From the NCBI GenBank assembly GCA_023238725.1, contig CM041535.1:23121230-23185229 (forward strand): a stretch of 64,000 nt of DNA. Direction: 5' to 3'. The notes beneath the pieces are model-generated. The model was given only the letters and a program-made list of their open reading frames with translations, ran no database searches and was not told where the DNA came from. This DNA is from Scortum barcoo (Eukaryota > Chordata > Actinopteri > Centrarchiformes > Terapontidae). This document shows, in pieces, positions 1 through 10,900 of the stretch; within the stretch, counting starts at the first letter, position 1; each line of letters begins with the position of its first letter. The position numbers and the translations under genes were made by a program.

Positions 1-301
1 TGTGTATAATCCTCATAGATGACTTATTTTCCATTGTGGATGCATATATATGTTAAACTGAGATGAAACATAATATCATAATATTACAGAATTAGTATAA
101 ATCAGCACATCAAGTGAACAAAATAGATTACCTCAGACTGTTTCAGAACTATGATCTGTTCATAACACTGTGATCCTACTGATGGATTTCCACAAAGCTC
201 TTTGAATGTCTTGAGCACTCTGCAGTCATTTTTCCTTTGTAAACCTTTTATAGTGCAGTGGAAATTGTGGGCCTTACTTGTATCTACAGCTAAAGAGAAG
301 G

Positions 302-308
302 TATAAAA
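302..308 (+). promoter_or_regulatory. TATA-like box upstream of opn4x
   Basis: TATAAAA occurs on the + strand about 1.2 kb before the melanopsin start codon. If used, the leader would be long or would contain an unrecognised intron. A single TATA-like heptamer is expected by chance in a window this size, so this is only a candidate. Confidence 0.18.
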
Positions 309-706
309 TGTCGGAAAAGTGTGTGCGTTCTGGGTAACACTTGTGCCCTTGCAAGTCAGATCTTTGGTGACTCGCCTTATAAGTTGAGAGTGGGGCGGCC
401 AATTAGTTTGCTGGCTCCATGAGCGATCCTAAATAGTCTGTGCGTGTTGTCTTTGTGCAGAGGTCTCACAGATGGGTCAGTTTGTTGGTCGGTTTGTTAA
501 CGACCGCTGCTGCCTGCTGTGAGCTGCAGGCCGCCGTCAATAGACGAGAATGATGACGGCCGAGCAAAAAGGTTGTTAATGCTGGCAGTGTTAGTGAAAA
601 TCGTGTCTGTTATGTAAGATCTAGTAGTTAAAGGGTTAGAGCTCAGGGCTGGGGCATATTACATGGAGGGTAGGGGTGGGAGAGAGGCAAGGAAGGCAAT
701 GTGTTT

Positions 707-708
<2 letters not shown>

Positions 709-742
<34 letters not shown>
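709..742. repeat. (AG)n microsatellite
   Basis: Pure AG dinucleotide run of 17 units, followed 73 bp later by a second run. Together they make a purine-rich strand upstream of opn4x. Confidence 0.95.
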
Positions 743-744
<2 letters not shown>

Positions 745-812
745 TGACAAGGGGGCAGGGTTGAGGGAGCAACACAGCAACATGGGGGCAGTGAGGGAGA
801 GACACATAAAGC

Positions 813-815
<3 letters not shown>

Positions 816-845
<30 letters not shown>
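816..845. repeat. (AG)n microsatellite
   Basis: Pure AG dinucleotide run of 15 units, the second of the pair upstream of opn4x. Confidence 0.95.
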
Positions 846-848
<3 letters not shown>

Positions 849-1424
849 TGAGAGGTTAGGAGTCGCTTGTTGGCAAGATAATCAGAGACAGTCCACTGAT
901 TCAGAGCTTGGTGCACAGCTGGTGTGATGGGTGGAGGGAGGCTGCAGGCTGACACTGAGCGGACGGAGCGCGACAGTGTGCAACGAGTGTGGGACGTAAT
1001 GTGCTGGAGAATCTTATCAATTCAGTAAGCCAAGTCTCAAACGAGAAACATTTGGAGACGACGGGTGGGAGACAAGTTATTGAACTGCAGACCAGAGGGG
1101 ATGGATGCTGCTTCTTAGGCACATTTGGAGATAACTGATGTGCGAACAGCCATGGATGTCACTCAGCATCTAACGCTGCTGGACGAAGAAGCATGAGATG
1201 AACAGTTTTTTATATTGGAGATTTTTCTTGGGAACAACTTGGTAACATTTTCCGTGATATTGGTGGTAGTGCGTACTGCTGAATGGAGGGTTTATGATGG
1301 GAAGGACCAGGGCTGCCAGCTCTTGAAGACCAACACTAAAGTAAATCTTGGTCCAGACCTTAGTGTAGCACGATCTGAAGAAAATTGTGTCTCCTTTTGC
1401 ATCCCTCGTGCAAATGATACCACC

Positions 1425-1532
1425 ATGGAGGCCCGACACAAGCACAGCAAAGGGGATTACAAACTGTTAAACCCGCTGCACCCTGCCAGGTTGGCAGTCC
1501 TGACGAGGTGTTTGAGCCATGTTGTCCACTGA
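1425..1532 (+). other. upstream ORF overlapping the opn4x start
   Basis: An ATG in an optimal context (A at -3, G at +4) opens a 35-codon frame that ends at TGA 1530-1532, 11 bases past the first melanopsin ATG at 1519 and in another frame. If the leader includes 1425, ribosomes starting here would pass the 1519 ATG before terminating. This would lower translation of melanopsin. The peptide itself resembles nothing I know. Confidence 0.4.
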
Positions 1533-1685
1533 GAGCATGGAGCCGGAGAAAGCTCACACCCAGAGCAGCTTCTTCAGCAAGGTGGATGTGCCTGATCACG
1601 CTCACTACATTGTCGCCCTGTTCGTCTTTGTCATCGGGGCACTGGGCATCACTGGTAACGCGCTGGTTATGTTTGCCTTCTATAG
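1519..1685 (+). CDS. opn4x: opn4x exon 1 (N-terminus and helix 1)
   Basis: Encodes residues 1-55 and two bases of codon 56. The extracellular N-terminus is short and runs into helix 1, with the GN-V signature near residues 46-50. The donor is ATAG|GTAGGT, phase 2. An in-frame stop six bases upstream fixes the 5' limit of the reading frame within this exon. Confidence 0.92.
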
Positions 1686-2714
1686 GTAGGTTTTTTGAAT
1701 GGTTTGGTTTATTGGAGATTTGCTTTGAGTCACAGTGTCTGTTCTTGTCAGTGGATTCAGTCTGAGCATTCAAAAAAGTTTCATTCGACTGTATTGGTCC
1801 TTTCCATTTCTGATGTGGGTGTCCCTCTTTTAATCAGACCCTGAGGAGGTGTTGTAATGACCCAGAGATGTCATGAGCCCATGAAGAGCTAGACAGACAG
1901 AAAGACTCAGTTGTGTGTATGCGTGGGGAAAATAATACAGTACTTGTACCAAAGTGTGCGTGGGCTTTGTTTTTTCAGGTTTCTGCTATAGCAAATTTCA
2001 ATCAAAGTTGAGAGGTTTTCACTCACTTTAATTCACTATTTGTCTCTCCAGAGGATCAAAGGGGTTCCCACAAAGCTGGTGATTACCAGTAAAATAATCT
2101 TTTGTATCTTAGTGTCCTGACCGAAAGATCTTCTTAGCTGCATGGCGGTGAAGTTGATTGTGGCGTGCATCACTGGAGCAAATCTGTCCTGTATCCTCAA
2201 GAAATGGTTGAATTACCACGTAGAAATCCGTTTTCATCATGCAACTTTCCCAGCCTTTTTCGTGCAATCATGCCGCGCAAAGTCATAAGAATCTAACATG
2301 GGTGCTCTACTTGTGCTTTAAGCCAAATTTAATTATTTGTTTATGAATGTATATAAAAATGTGCCGTTATGTTGGTATACCTGTTTTTGTTTTTTTCTTT
2401 AAATATAAGTACCTGAAATACCTGAATACCTGAGTTGTGCTGCTGAATAAAGGTGTTGTGCATGTCTCAATAAATCATATGTACAATGCAGTGTAAATGA
2501 ATCATGAAATCCACATAGTCAACGTAAAGAAATTTGCAACAGGTGATGTCAAAAATAAAGGACAATGTTTTTTGATGTTGTCATTCAGCATCATTCTGCA
2601 AGATGTCAAGGCAGGAGGGAGAATGAATGTTTTGTGTTGTGTAATTTGGACTACCATCAACCTCTTATTGTGATACTAATGTTAACTATTGCACAGAAAC
2701 TGGGTCAGAGACAG

Positions 2715-2761
<47 letters not shown>

Positions 2762-3717
2762 GGGATTGTGTGGAGCTTTTATATCCCATCTGGCCATCAC
2801 CGTGGGTAGATTAGATGGGTTCTCCATTGTGTTATGCTGATAATTTGTGTTTACTTAATCAGAAATGCACATGATGTTATGGGTTCCAAGACAATTCATT
2901 CACACTTTAAATCACACACACACACACACACAGGCACACAACGTGTGAGGGTAATTGTCTTTCAACTGAGAATGGAATGAAGTCAATGCGTTAGTAATAT
3001 ACACACGCATGAATGGAGACTCATTTATTCAGCAGCAACAGCAGACACGTACACACGTTCAACAGCACAGAAGCAAACGTCTTCACAGGCAGAGGGAACC
3101 TGATTGTTTTGGTGTCCAGTCACGGAGCGGCCACTTTTAATTTAGGAGACACAGACACAGTTGAATCAATAAGGAGCTGCAGTGGCAGACAGCAGGTCAA
3201 TATGCTGCTTAGTCAAGCCGTTGAATGCAGGTTCACACAAAGTTGATCAGTTCAGCAAAAAGCGCACATCTGATTAATGCTGTCAGTTTATGCATGACAT
3301 TAATCCAGCATCAGCCCTAATGAAAATTTGAAGCACTTAAAAGAGCAACTTTTTGTTTTTTTTAATTACCTCACGAGGCACACACACACACACACAAAGC
3401 ATGATTGACAGACATTTGGTACACACAGCCAAGGAGCTAACAGATGGCTGAATAGTTCCTTTTCAACACTGCAGTCAAAATTTCTATAGCACTCAGAGGA
3501 ACAATTATTATACCATTATATAATATATCAATTTAAATGTCAAATAACAAACAGATTCTTTTCCTGCTCATTGATTAAAACTAAATTTATTATCACAACT
3601 AAACTTTATCTGAAAAATCAAACCAAACAAAAACTTGGATGTCGATTAATCAGTGAGTAAATAGCAAGAAAATACGACACTGTTCACACTGATCATGAAA
3701 CTTCCTGTGTCTTTGCC

Positions 3718-3764
<47 letters not shown>

Positions 3765-6700
3765 TAACAAGAAGCTTCGTAACCTGCCAAACTACTTCAT
3801 CATGAACCTGGCGGTCAGTGACTTCCTCATGGCTTTCACCCAGTCCCCCATCTTCTTCATCAACTGCCTCTACAAGGAATGGGTGTTTGGAGAGATGGGT
3901 AATTCTCTTCTTCATTTTTGGATGTGACACACTCAGAGACAGAGCCTACACCTTTAAATGTAACACACATGTGATACAATAACATACTGTTGTTTTTCAT
4001 GTGCTCTACTTGTACTTCCCTGCAGGCTGTAAGATGTACGCGTTCTGTGGCGCCTTGTTTGGCATCGCCTCCATGATAAACCTCCTGGCCATCTCTATCG
4101 ACCGCTACCTGGTGATCACCAGGCCTCTGCAGGCCATTCACTGGAGCTCCAAGCGAAGGACCGCTCTGGCCATCCTCATGGTCTGGCTCTACTCTTTGGC
4201 TTGGAGTCTGGCTCCTCTCGTTGGCTGGAGTGAGTCTCTGATCATCCACCTTTACTATCATTAACACTGTACACGTCATGTAAGAGCTGAACAGAAATGA
4301 GTTGTTGTTGATAGAAAAACTCCTGTAGGGTTTAATGTAACTCATCCCCACTCAAGTGCAATTACGCAGCTCACCTTTGGTATTGCTCTAAAGTCTTATG
4401 TCAAACAACATGCAGAGCTATTGATGTTTTATCTGATATCTTATTTCCTGTTCTTTTGCCCTTTCAGGCTCCTACATCCCCGAGGGCCTGATGACGTCTT
4501 GTACATGGGATTATGTCACGTACACGCTGGCCAACAGGAGCTACACGATGATGCTGTGCTGTTTTGTTTTCTTCATACCACTTGGGATCATCTTTTACTG
4601 CTACGTTTTTATGTTCATGGCCATACGGAAGACTAGCAGGTGGGGTAACCTGTCAAGTGTTTTGCTTGTGCAGGTGGAGATACATGAAATATGTATGAGT
4701 CTGAGTAACACTCCGAGAATTCAAAAATACCAGGGTTATAAAATCCAGAGAAAAACTTCGGATGGTTCCTCTTTTTTCGCTGTTTCTCAACACTCTGTGT
4801 GAAGTTTCATCCTGTTACATGCTGAATGTCCTCCCAGCGGTAGACTGTATTTAATATGTACTGCAAAGTAAGTGGAAAAAACTCCAATAAAACTGTGCTA
4901 TAGACCTCAGGAAAAGCAGACTGTGTATCTACCTCAGGATGGTACTGTTTCAGACAAAGTTGATTGTTCTCATAAAGAAATACATGCAAATACACAATAA
5001 CGTGCACATATTTTCATGACTGCTGTCACCATTTTACAAATATCTGACAAAACTGAATATTGATAAGCTTTTTTTTAGCTTTATTGGGCAGAGATTGATT
5101 TAATGAGACAAACAAACAAAAACATCATTTAATCTGTCCTGCATCACCTTAAATAACCTTACATACAGCTCTCTCTTTAACTTCCCTTCTCCTCCTTCTG
5201 TCCTGCAGAGAAGTGGAGCGTCTGGGAACTCAGGTGAGGAAATCCACCCTGATCCAGCAGAGGTCCATCAGGAGCGAGTGGAAGTTGGCAAAGATCGCCT
5301 TCGTCGTCATTGTGGTTTATGTCCTCTCCTGGTCACCGTACGCCTGTGTCACACTGATTTCCTGGGCCGGGTGAGACTTAATTCACATGTGGATTGATGT
5401 GACAGAAATTCCTTGTAAGCAGCAGAAAACTAAAAGGATTGTCTTGTACCAAAGACAAACAATCCAGCCTTTCTCTTTCATCTTTTTCCACTGTTCACTT
5501 TTGGGATTTCTTCACGGGCGGGGTAACAAATTTATCTGTAACATAAACATAACTAGACATGTTTGCTTCATTGTATTCAATTGCATTGTCTATATTGCAT
5601 TTTTGGGCTAAATCTAATCATATTTCCATCTGCCTGCCTCTATAAAAACGCACAAATGCATCAAATAATTCATTGAGGAATCCCACATTCGGCAGATATT
5701 CAGCAGCCTGGCAGTAGTACTAAAATTCCAGGTGACAGCCATGCTACACTCGGATAAAAATCTCCCTAATGTGGCTTCTCATGTGTCATTATATAATGTT
5801 GTGTCAGCCAGACGCCAAGTATCAGTGGATCAGTGACATACAACAGACGGTGAAGTTGTTCAGATGTGCTCTGCTTATCCAACCTATCACAACATTCACT
5901 AAAGCCACGTCTCTTCCGGGCACATACAGTAGGATGGGATGTAGTTATGTAACCCTGAAATCGCATCTTTTCCCCGCCTGTTCACTGGAGAAAGTTGGTC
6001 TTGCATGCGCACACACACATGCAGGCACACACGACCTGATGGATGTAACCACCCATCTGTGGCAGCTGGTACATTTAGGCTAATCCCTGACCTGAAATGC
6101 ACCCTCGTCATGATCCAAAATACAGAAAGAGATTCTGCGCTGTCACACTAAAAACAAAACAAAAAAACAAAACTACAAGATGAGCAAAGTTTTGATTCTG
6201 CTGTCCTGTCTCATTCAGGCATGCCAACATCCTGTCGCCATACTCCAAGGCCGTCCCTGCAGTCATAGCAAAAGCCTCCACCATCTACAACCCCTTCATC
6301 TATGCCATCATACACAACAAATACAGGTAAATTAGCAAAATCAGAGTCATTGCAGTTTGGTTTTACCTGCATTCTTTATCATCTTGTATTATTACTTGTA
6401 CTGGAGGTCATAATTCACGTCCAACTATAAAACTAAAACAATTGTTAGAGTAAACTGTTTTCAGCTTTCACAACTTTGCAGTAAATTTAGCCTTTTCCTG
6501 TTTCTCCGCTGTCCTGTCCTTCATTAGGATGACTTTGGCGGAGAAGTTTTGGTGCCTGCGGTTCCTGTCTCCCGCTCCTCGAAAGGAATGCATCTCCTCC
6601 TCCATTAGTGAGTCCTCTTTCAGGGACTCCACCATCAGCAGACAGTCCACAGCGTCGAGGACTCACTTTATTACTGCTTGCAACAACTCACCTGACATGG

Positions 6701-7960
6701 TAATTTTTTTTTATTAATATTTTTTTTCAATCTGTGATGATGTTATTGTTATCATGCATTAGCAGAAATATGTCTTAACAGAAAGGAGGTTTAATTAAAA
6801 AAAAAAAGTGGACATTTTGTGAGAGTTTTCCAGCAGCCCATTTATGTGACAGAATCTCAAGTTTTTCAATAAAACTTGCATGTACAAGCTGACCAAATAT
6901 TTAAAGCAACATTCAGTCCAAAATGTAGCACAGAATCCTCTCTTGGTATATAGCATTTCTGAGGTAATTTGCATGCGATAACAACATTAATATTTTCCTT
7001 GAGCTAGAATCACGCGAAGACATGTGAATCTTCCCAAATTTCACTAACATCGTCTTATGCATCTCTCAGAGGAACTTGTTAATGTTTTTTGTTGAATGAA
7101 GTTAAATTAAATGCTGATCTGAGGTAAGCGAATGCTGAACTACTTCCTTTTGGTGTAGTCGGAGTACATCTCACAGAACAGTAACTCTCCTCTGTCTTGC
7201 AGGTATTCAGGGATGTAGAAATGGAGCCTTTGGGAAGGAAGCCAGGCGATTCCTTCAGGAGCATGTCAGCGAACAATCAGTCTTACAGAGGCCGGTCTTA
7301 TAAGAAACAACTGGAGCGGAAGTCCACCAACACCCACGCAGCAGACAAGGTGAGAAAACACAATGTGAAAAAAGTGTGAAATCAGCTCAAATGTGTTGTG
7401 GATCATTGATGAATGTTCGTTCCCATGTGTGCTTGGAGGTGTTTGGATCATGCTAATTTCATTTGCCAACATGTGCTTGTGCATTCATGTTTTGCAAATG
7501 ATTTTGTTCTTCTGTTTTTGTGCTTGTATGTTTTGTTTTTTTTTACCAGCATTACCAGCATCCATCTACCATCAGTGAACCATCGAGCACCTGTGAGCAC
7601 GAACTGGTTTCCAGGTCTCTCACCATCGCCACTCTCCCCTTACTAGTTCTTGCCAGGAAGCGCAGCCAGAGTCTGACCAATGAGATTTCAGACGTAGGCG
7701 AGGAGAAAGGCGGTGACAGGCTGAGCATCCACAGGAGCGACTCTTTTGATTCCCTGAGTTTTGGAAAAATCCCACCCGCTGATCCCACGCTGCCTCAGGG
7801 TGTCCCTCGCATTATCGTCATAAGCCCCACATCTGAAAGCAGCCTCATCAACCAGGACAGCGTCTGCTTGGAGGAGAGCGTTGAGGCGATGGAGAACAAT
7901 GTTTTTGTCAGCTTAAACTTCTCATCAGAAGTCTTTGAAGCAGTGGAGCTGCTCTCTTGA
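1519..7960 (+). CDS. opn4x: melanopsin, Xenopus-like class (opn4x), nine exons, complete
   Basis: This is a retinal-binding, seven-helix photoreceptor of the plasma membrane that couples to Gq/phospholipase C in light-sensing retinal, brain or skin cells. Joined exons are 1519-1685, 3765-3898, 4026-4229, 4468-4639, 5209-5370, 6219-6326, 6528-6699, 7203-7349 and 7550-7960, giving 558 codons, all introns GT-AG and all phases matching. Visible hallmarks are the disulphide cysteines C102 and C180, tyrosine Y105 at the position of the vertebrate visual-opsin counterion, E174 at the bovine E181 position, DRY at 126-128, Schiff-base K298, NPFIY at 304-308 and a Ser/Thr cluster at 339-361. The N-terminal VDVPDHAHY, the NKKLRNLPNYF block and the C-terminal PRIIVISPTSES match the opn4x class rather than the mammalian opn4m class. 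In-frame TGA 1513-1515 lies just before ATG 1519; Met7 at 1537 has a stronger start context. I cannot tell opn4xa from opn4xb. Confidence 0.95.
2718..2755. repeat. (GT)n microsatellite
   Basis: Pure GT run of 19 units in opn4x intron 1. Confidence 0.95.
2913..2932. repeat. (CA)n microsatellite
   Basis: Ten CA units in opn4x intron 1, opposite in orientation to the (GT)n tracts on either side. Confidence 0.9.
3731..3762 (+). repeat. (GT)16 tract forming the exon 2 acceptor
   Basis: Sixteen GT units run directly into the AG at 3763-3764. There is no separate polypyrimidine tract of normal composition; the nearest C/T-rich bases are before 3718. Confidence 0.95.
3765..3898 (+). CDS. opn4x: opn4x exon 2 (first cytoplasmic loop, helix 2)
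   Basis: Completes a serine codon and continues with NKKLRNLPNYF and the helix-2 block NLAVSDFLM, ending at the Glu-Met before the conserved Gly-Cys. Donor G|GTAATT, phase 1. The acceptor lies on a (GT)n tract. Confidence 0.93.
4026..4229 (+). CDS. opn4x: opn4x exon 3 (helices 3 and 4, DRY motif)
   Basis: Starts at the conserved Gly-Cys (C102, disulphide partner), then Y105 and helix 3 ending in DRY (126-128), the second cytoplasmic loop and helix 4. Donor A|GTGAGT, phase 1. Confidence 0.95.
4468..4639 (+). CDS. opn4x: opn4x exon 4 (second extracellular loop, helix 5)
   Basis: Begins with SSYIPEG and carries C180 in the TSCTWDYV block, then helix 5 and the start of the third cytoplasmic loop (RKTSR), the main Gq-contact region in melanopsins. 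Donor CAG|GTGGGG, phase 2. Confidence 0.95.
4640..5208 (+). other. opn4x intron 4
   Basis: 569-bp intron with a good pyrimidine-rich acceptor (cttctgtcctgcag). Nothing else is recognised in it. Confidence 0.85.
5209..5370 (+). CDS. opn4x: opn4x exon 5 (third cytoplasmic loop, helix 6)
   Basis: Encodes the basic loop EVERLGTQVRKSTLIQQ, the EWKLAKIAF junction and helix 6 with the SWSPYACVTL block. Donor GG|GTGAGA, phase 2. Confidence 0.95.
5371..6218 (+). other. opn4x intron 5
   Basis: 848-bp intron. Short open frames on both strands are without recognisable content and no repeat family is evident. Confidence 0.85.
6219..6326 (+). CDS. opn4x: opn4x exon 6 (helix 7, retinal lysine)
   Basis: Contains AVIAKAS, whose lysine (K298) is the retinal Schiff-base residue, followed by NPFIY (304-308) and the start of helix 8 (HNKYR). 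Donor CAG|GTAAAT, phase 2. Confidence 0.96.
6528..6699 (+). CDS. opn4x: opn4x exon 7 (helix 8 and proximal tail)
   Basis: Cytoplasmic tail residues 317-373. A dense Ser/Thr cluster (about 339-361) is the type of site that receptor kinases phosphorylate to end melanopsin signalling. Donor ATG|GTAATT, phase 0. Confidence 0.9.
6700..7202 (+). other. opn4x intron 7
   Basis: 503-bp AT-rich intron with poly-T and poly-A runs. No feature is recognised. Confidence 0.8.
7203..7349 (+). CDS. opn4x: opn4x exon 8 (middle of tail)
   Basis: Exactly 49 codons (residues 374-422), phase 0 at both ends, beginning VFRDVEMEPLG. Because it is symmetric it could be skipped without shifting the frame. Donor AAG|GTGAGA. 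Confidence 0.88.
7550..7960 (+). CDS. opn4x: opn4x exon 9 (distal tail and stop)
   Basis: Residues 423-558 with stop TGA 7958-7960. The segment PRIIVISPTSES (about 508-519) and a hydrophobic C-terminus ending VELLS are shared with frog-type melanopsin. A second in-frame CAG lies nine bases downstream (7556-7558), so a three-codon acceptor wobble is possible. Confidence 0.9.
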   Translation, partial: HYQHPSTISEPSSTCEHELVSRSLTIATLPLLVLARKRSQSLTNEISDVGEEKGGDRLSIHRSDSFDSLSFGKIPPADPTLPQGVPRIIVISPTSESSLINQDSVCLEESVEAMENNVFVSLNFSSEVFEAVELLS

Positions 7961-8581
7961 CCAGCTGGACAATAATTATATTTCTCCACTGAAGCTATTT
8001 AATTTATTATGAGGATGTTTCATCCTGTAAATCAAAGTTATGCCACTCTGTTGAATAACGGGAGTGCAGAGGAAAAGTTGGTATGAAACAGTATGACCTG
8101 GTTCTGGTATGCAGTGTTTGTCAGACTTTGGCAGGGACAGAGGCGCCCTGAGGGGCTGCATGGGTTTCAGCATATTTTTGTTAGATCCCTCAAAAATGAC
8201 AAGTGTAACAACATATTTTCATGAGCTCGGGGGCCCAGGCTTGACAGATCAGAGTTTTAGTTTAGTGGTTCAAGCTGGAGTCCATGAAACTGCAACGCAA
8301 TGTTTTGAGCTGAAATGTTTTGAGTCCATTTAGGCCCACTTCATCAATTGTCTGCTGGAGAGCTGGAGAGAGGACATTTGCATCTGAAATTAGAGTGGTT
8401 TATTTAGGGAAAACGCTCTATGCCTTTTCTGTCAACCTACTCACTGGTTGTAAAAATGTTACATGAGTGACGACAAATCAGGAACAATGCTAATGTGTCC
8501 ACCTTAATGGGAAAAGACACAGAAATAACCACACACAGCAAAAAGATTTCATTTTTTTTGAGCCCTAATATCCCAAATAAA
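7961..8581 (+). other. opn4x: opn4x 3' UTR (proximal poly(A) signal)
   Basis: Noncoding stretch after the melanopsin stop. The first AATAAA is at 8576-8581, giving a UTR of about 0.6 kb. A second AATAAA at 9684-9689 would extend it to about 1.75 kb. Which is used cannot be told from sequence. Confidence 0.5.
8576..8581 (+). other. poly(A) signal candidate, opn4x proximal
   Basis: Canonical AATAAA, first one after the opn4x stop codon. Confidence 0.5.
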
Positions 8582-9537
8582 TTGCTATAACTCAAGGGAA
8601 GGACAGCAAAGCAATAACTCCAGGTTGTGAGGATATACTTTAAGTATATAAAGTTTATATATTCAATTCATGTCTTGTGCTAGTAGTTCCTTTAGGCAGT
8701 GCGGACCTCTCCACCTTTCATTGGCAGGGAGACAGCGGTGTAATGAAAAAGTGAGGCTGTTCAAAAAACTGAGGCACAACAAGTAAAATGTGTCTCATAA
8801 AACAATGAACTTTTTAGATTTTTGTTGTGGTGACTTTTAATATGTCTTTGCTCATTTTGTGGTCACCGTTCCCATGAACTATTCCTGTTTATATATATAT
8901 AAAAAAAAATTGTACTAATTTTGTTGCTTGTGAATGCTACTGTGTTGTTGCCTGTGATCTGAGCGAGTGTGTGCTTCAAAATCCCATTTTAGGAAGGAAG
9001 CGGCAGTAAAGTAGATGCACATATGACCAAAGATGTTTATTTCAAGACTGTGCTTAATCCTTTTTTTTTTTGCACTTTTTAAAAGTCTATCCTTTCTTCT
9101 TAGGCAGACATCAGTATTAGTCCACACAATGAATCCTAACTCTGCTTGTTCCTATCTGTTTAATTATACATTTCCCAATTGCTGTAATCCTCCCACCAGG
9201 ACTAATTTGTGTCATTCAGTGACAATCACTGCAAGTTAAAAACGTTGCTCTTCTGTCAAAGGGCTGATGGTGCGTCCTGTCTTCACATTTGTGCTCAGCC
9301 TTTGGTGTAATGTCAGTAACATCTGCGTTTTAACATTTGATACTCATGCAACTCTTGGTTTTATATCTACAAATATTAGGGGACAACACTGGTGAAGAAC
9401 TTTTTCGTGTTAATTCATGTGCTGATTAAACAATCTGAATCCACCTTTTGGCAAATTTTCTTCAATCTGAGAGGAAGAGTCATAATTTGGCTGATATTTT
9501 TCCCAGCATCAAAAGTCCGGCCTATTTATAAATGAAC

Positions 9538-9573
9538 AAAAAATTTTAGCACTTTAAAAAATTTTAGCACTTT
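9538..9573. repeat. perfect 18-bp tandem duplication
   Basis: Two adjacent identical copies of an AT-rich 18-mer (core TTTTAGCACTTT) at 9538-9555 and 9556-9573. It is probably a recent slippage or duplication. Confidence 0.9.
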
Positions 9574-9683
9574 AAATGCCAACATTTATTTTATTGAATT
9601 ATTTCGTGACTATATGTGCATGCATGGCAACTACAGTATGCAAAGAAAGTGATGGTAAATGCTAACTGTGGTTAAAATAAGGC

Positions 9684-9689
9684 AATAAA
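9684..9689 (+). other. poly(A) signal candidate, opn4x distal
   Basis: Canonical AATAAA 1.7 kb after the opn4x stop. Confidence 0.3.
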
Positions 9690-10266
9690 CAGTTCAGTGA
9701 CAGCCCGGGTGGCCCACAATTCGATTGAATTGATGATGATTAATACAGATGAAACTGAATGTTTGGTTGTGATAACTCTGCTTTGTATCTTCTCTTTGTT
9801 GTTTAGCAGTTCAAATAATTCAGAGATAACTTAGAGTATAAAGGTAGAAAAGCATGTTTAGGAACTGTGGGGCTGAAATTGAATGTCATCAGTGAATGAC
9901 AGATGGTGAAGCTAATTTTGGGCTGTAACTGCCACATGGACGAGTAGAGAGGAGTAAAAAACCTTCTTACATGGCCCACTGAAGGTCACCTGGATAACTA
10001 TTTTCACACCATGACATGTTATTTGCTAATTGTTATTTTTGTGTACATTATTAATTCATGATCAGTACTTGCAAATGATGTTAAACTAAACAGATAAGAT
10101 TGGAGGGCGACATGAGGCCAGCTCTGTTAGTGTTGTTGTAGGGCATACAGTGTGACCTTTAAAATAATTAATCACTCTTCCTCCTCCCTCACAGTGGCAG
10201 TGGATTCATTTTTGACCAACAGGCTGCGGGTGACCATTATCCACATTTGTGGAGCAAAAGCAAAGC

Positions 10267-10560
10267 AGTATGGCCAAAAGCAGGTGGACACAAACTATTA
10301 TATGGCCAAAAGTATGTGCACACCACAGAAGTTTATGTCCCCATAGTTATGGATACAAAATACAAACACAAATTTCTTTGTGGCCAAAGTATGCGGACAC
10401 TTACTACCATCTGTTTAATAGTTTATGTTCCCATTCTTATGGCCAAACGTATGTGGACATGGCCAACTGATGCAATGAATGACCAAATGTGGACACAAAC
10501 TACTATATGACCAAGAGTAAGTTGACATTAACTACTATGTGGCCAAAAGTATATGGACCT
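10267..10560 (+). repeat. degenerate tandem repeat with core ATGGCCAAAAGTATGTGGAC
   Basis: Seven imperfect copies of a GGCCAAAAGTATGTGGACA-like core begin near 10269, 10301, 10380, 10439, 10480, 10508 and 10540, interleaved with ACTACTAT-type spacers. Spacing varies from about 29 to 79 bp, with 30-40 bp commonest. From memory, the core resembles terminal sequences of fish Tc1-like elements (TTGCCAAAAGTAT); that relation is not proven. Confidence 0.75.
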
Positions 10561-10900
10561 AAACCATTATAAAGGACCAGTCTAAGATGAATATGTTGGC
10601 TGCTGTCATGACTGTTCAGGCTAACGTAAGAAACTGCAACTGCCATCTACTGGTGAAAACAAAAAACATTGTCCCAGAGCTACTAAAGGGGAGAGCAGGT
10701 GCTTCTGGGCATCATATTAACCACATGTCCCACATGTTCATCTGTTGCTTTATTTCACATTAGTGTGACAGGCAGCACCAAAGAGGGGCCACCTTCCAAC
10801 ACGCACTACATAAGATGGATAGTAAAGTACAGTTTATCTTTCACAGAGCTTTATTTCAAGACACAAACTCCCAGGTGGAATAAATTAATTTAATTAATTA

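Larger units (their letters stand above)
1..1214. other. 5' flank of opn4x, no gene recognised
   Basis: No coding exon is recognisable here on either strand. The stretch holds two long purine (GA)n tracts, a TATA-like heptamer near 302 and otherwise unremarkable sequence. The long open frames on the minus strand between 659 and 955 are translations of the GA tracts and carry only Leu-Ser repeats. The segment probably contains the promoter and part of the 5' leader of the melanopsin gene, but no transcription start can be fixed from sequence alone. Confidence 0.5.
1686..3764 (+). other. opn4x intron 1
   Basis: Largest intron of the melanopsin gene (2,079 bp). It holds (GT)n, (CA)n and another (GT)n tract, the last forming the acceptor itself. 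No further exon or RNA gene is recognisable. Confidence 0.85.

Noticed and set aside
659..955. Minus-strand frame of 98 codons
   Set aside because: Mostly Leu-Ser repeats that are the translation of (GA)n microsatellites.
1519..7960. Opsin as mammalian-type opn4m (opn4a/opn4b)
   Set aside because: The NKKLRNLPNYF loop, the STLIQQ loop and the PRIIVISPTSES tail match the Xenopus-like class; opn4m proteins have SRSLRTPANMF-type wording and a different tail.
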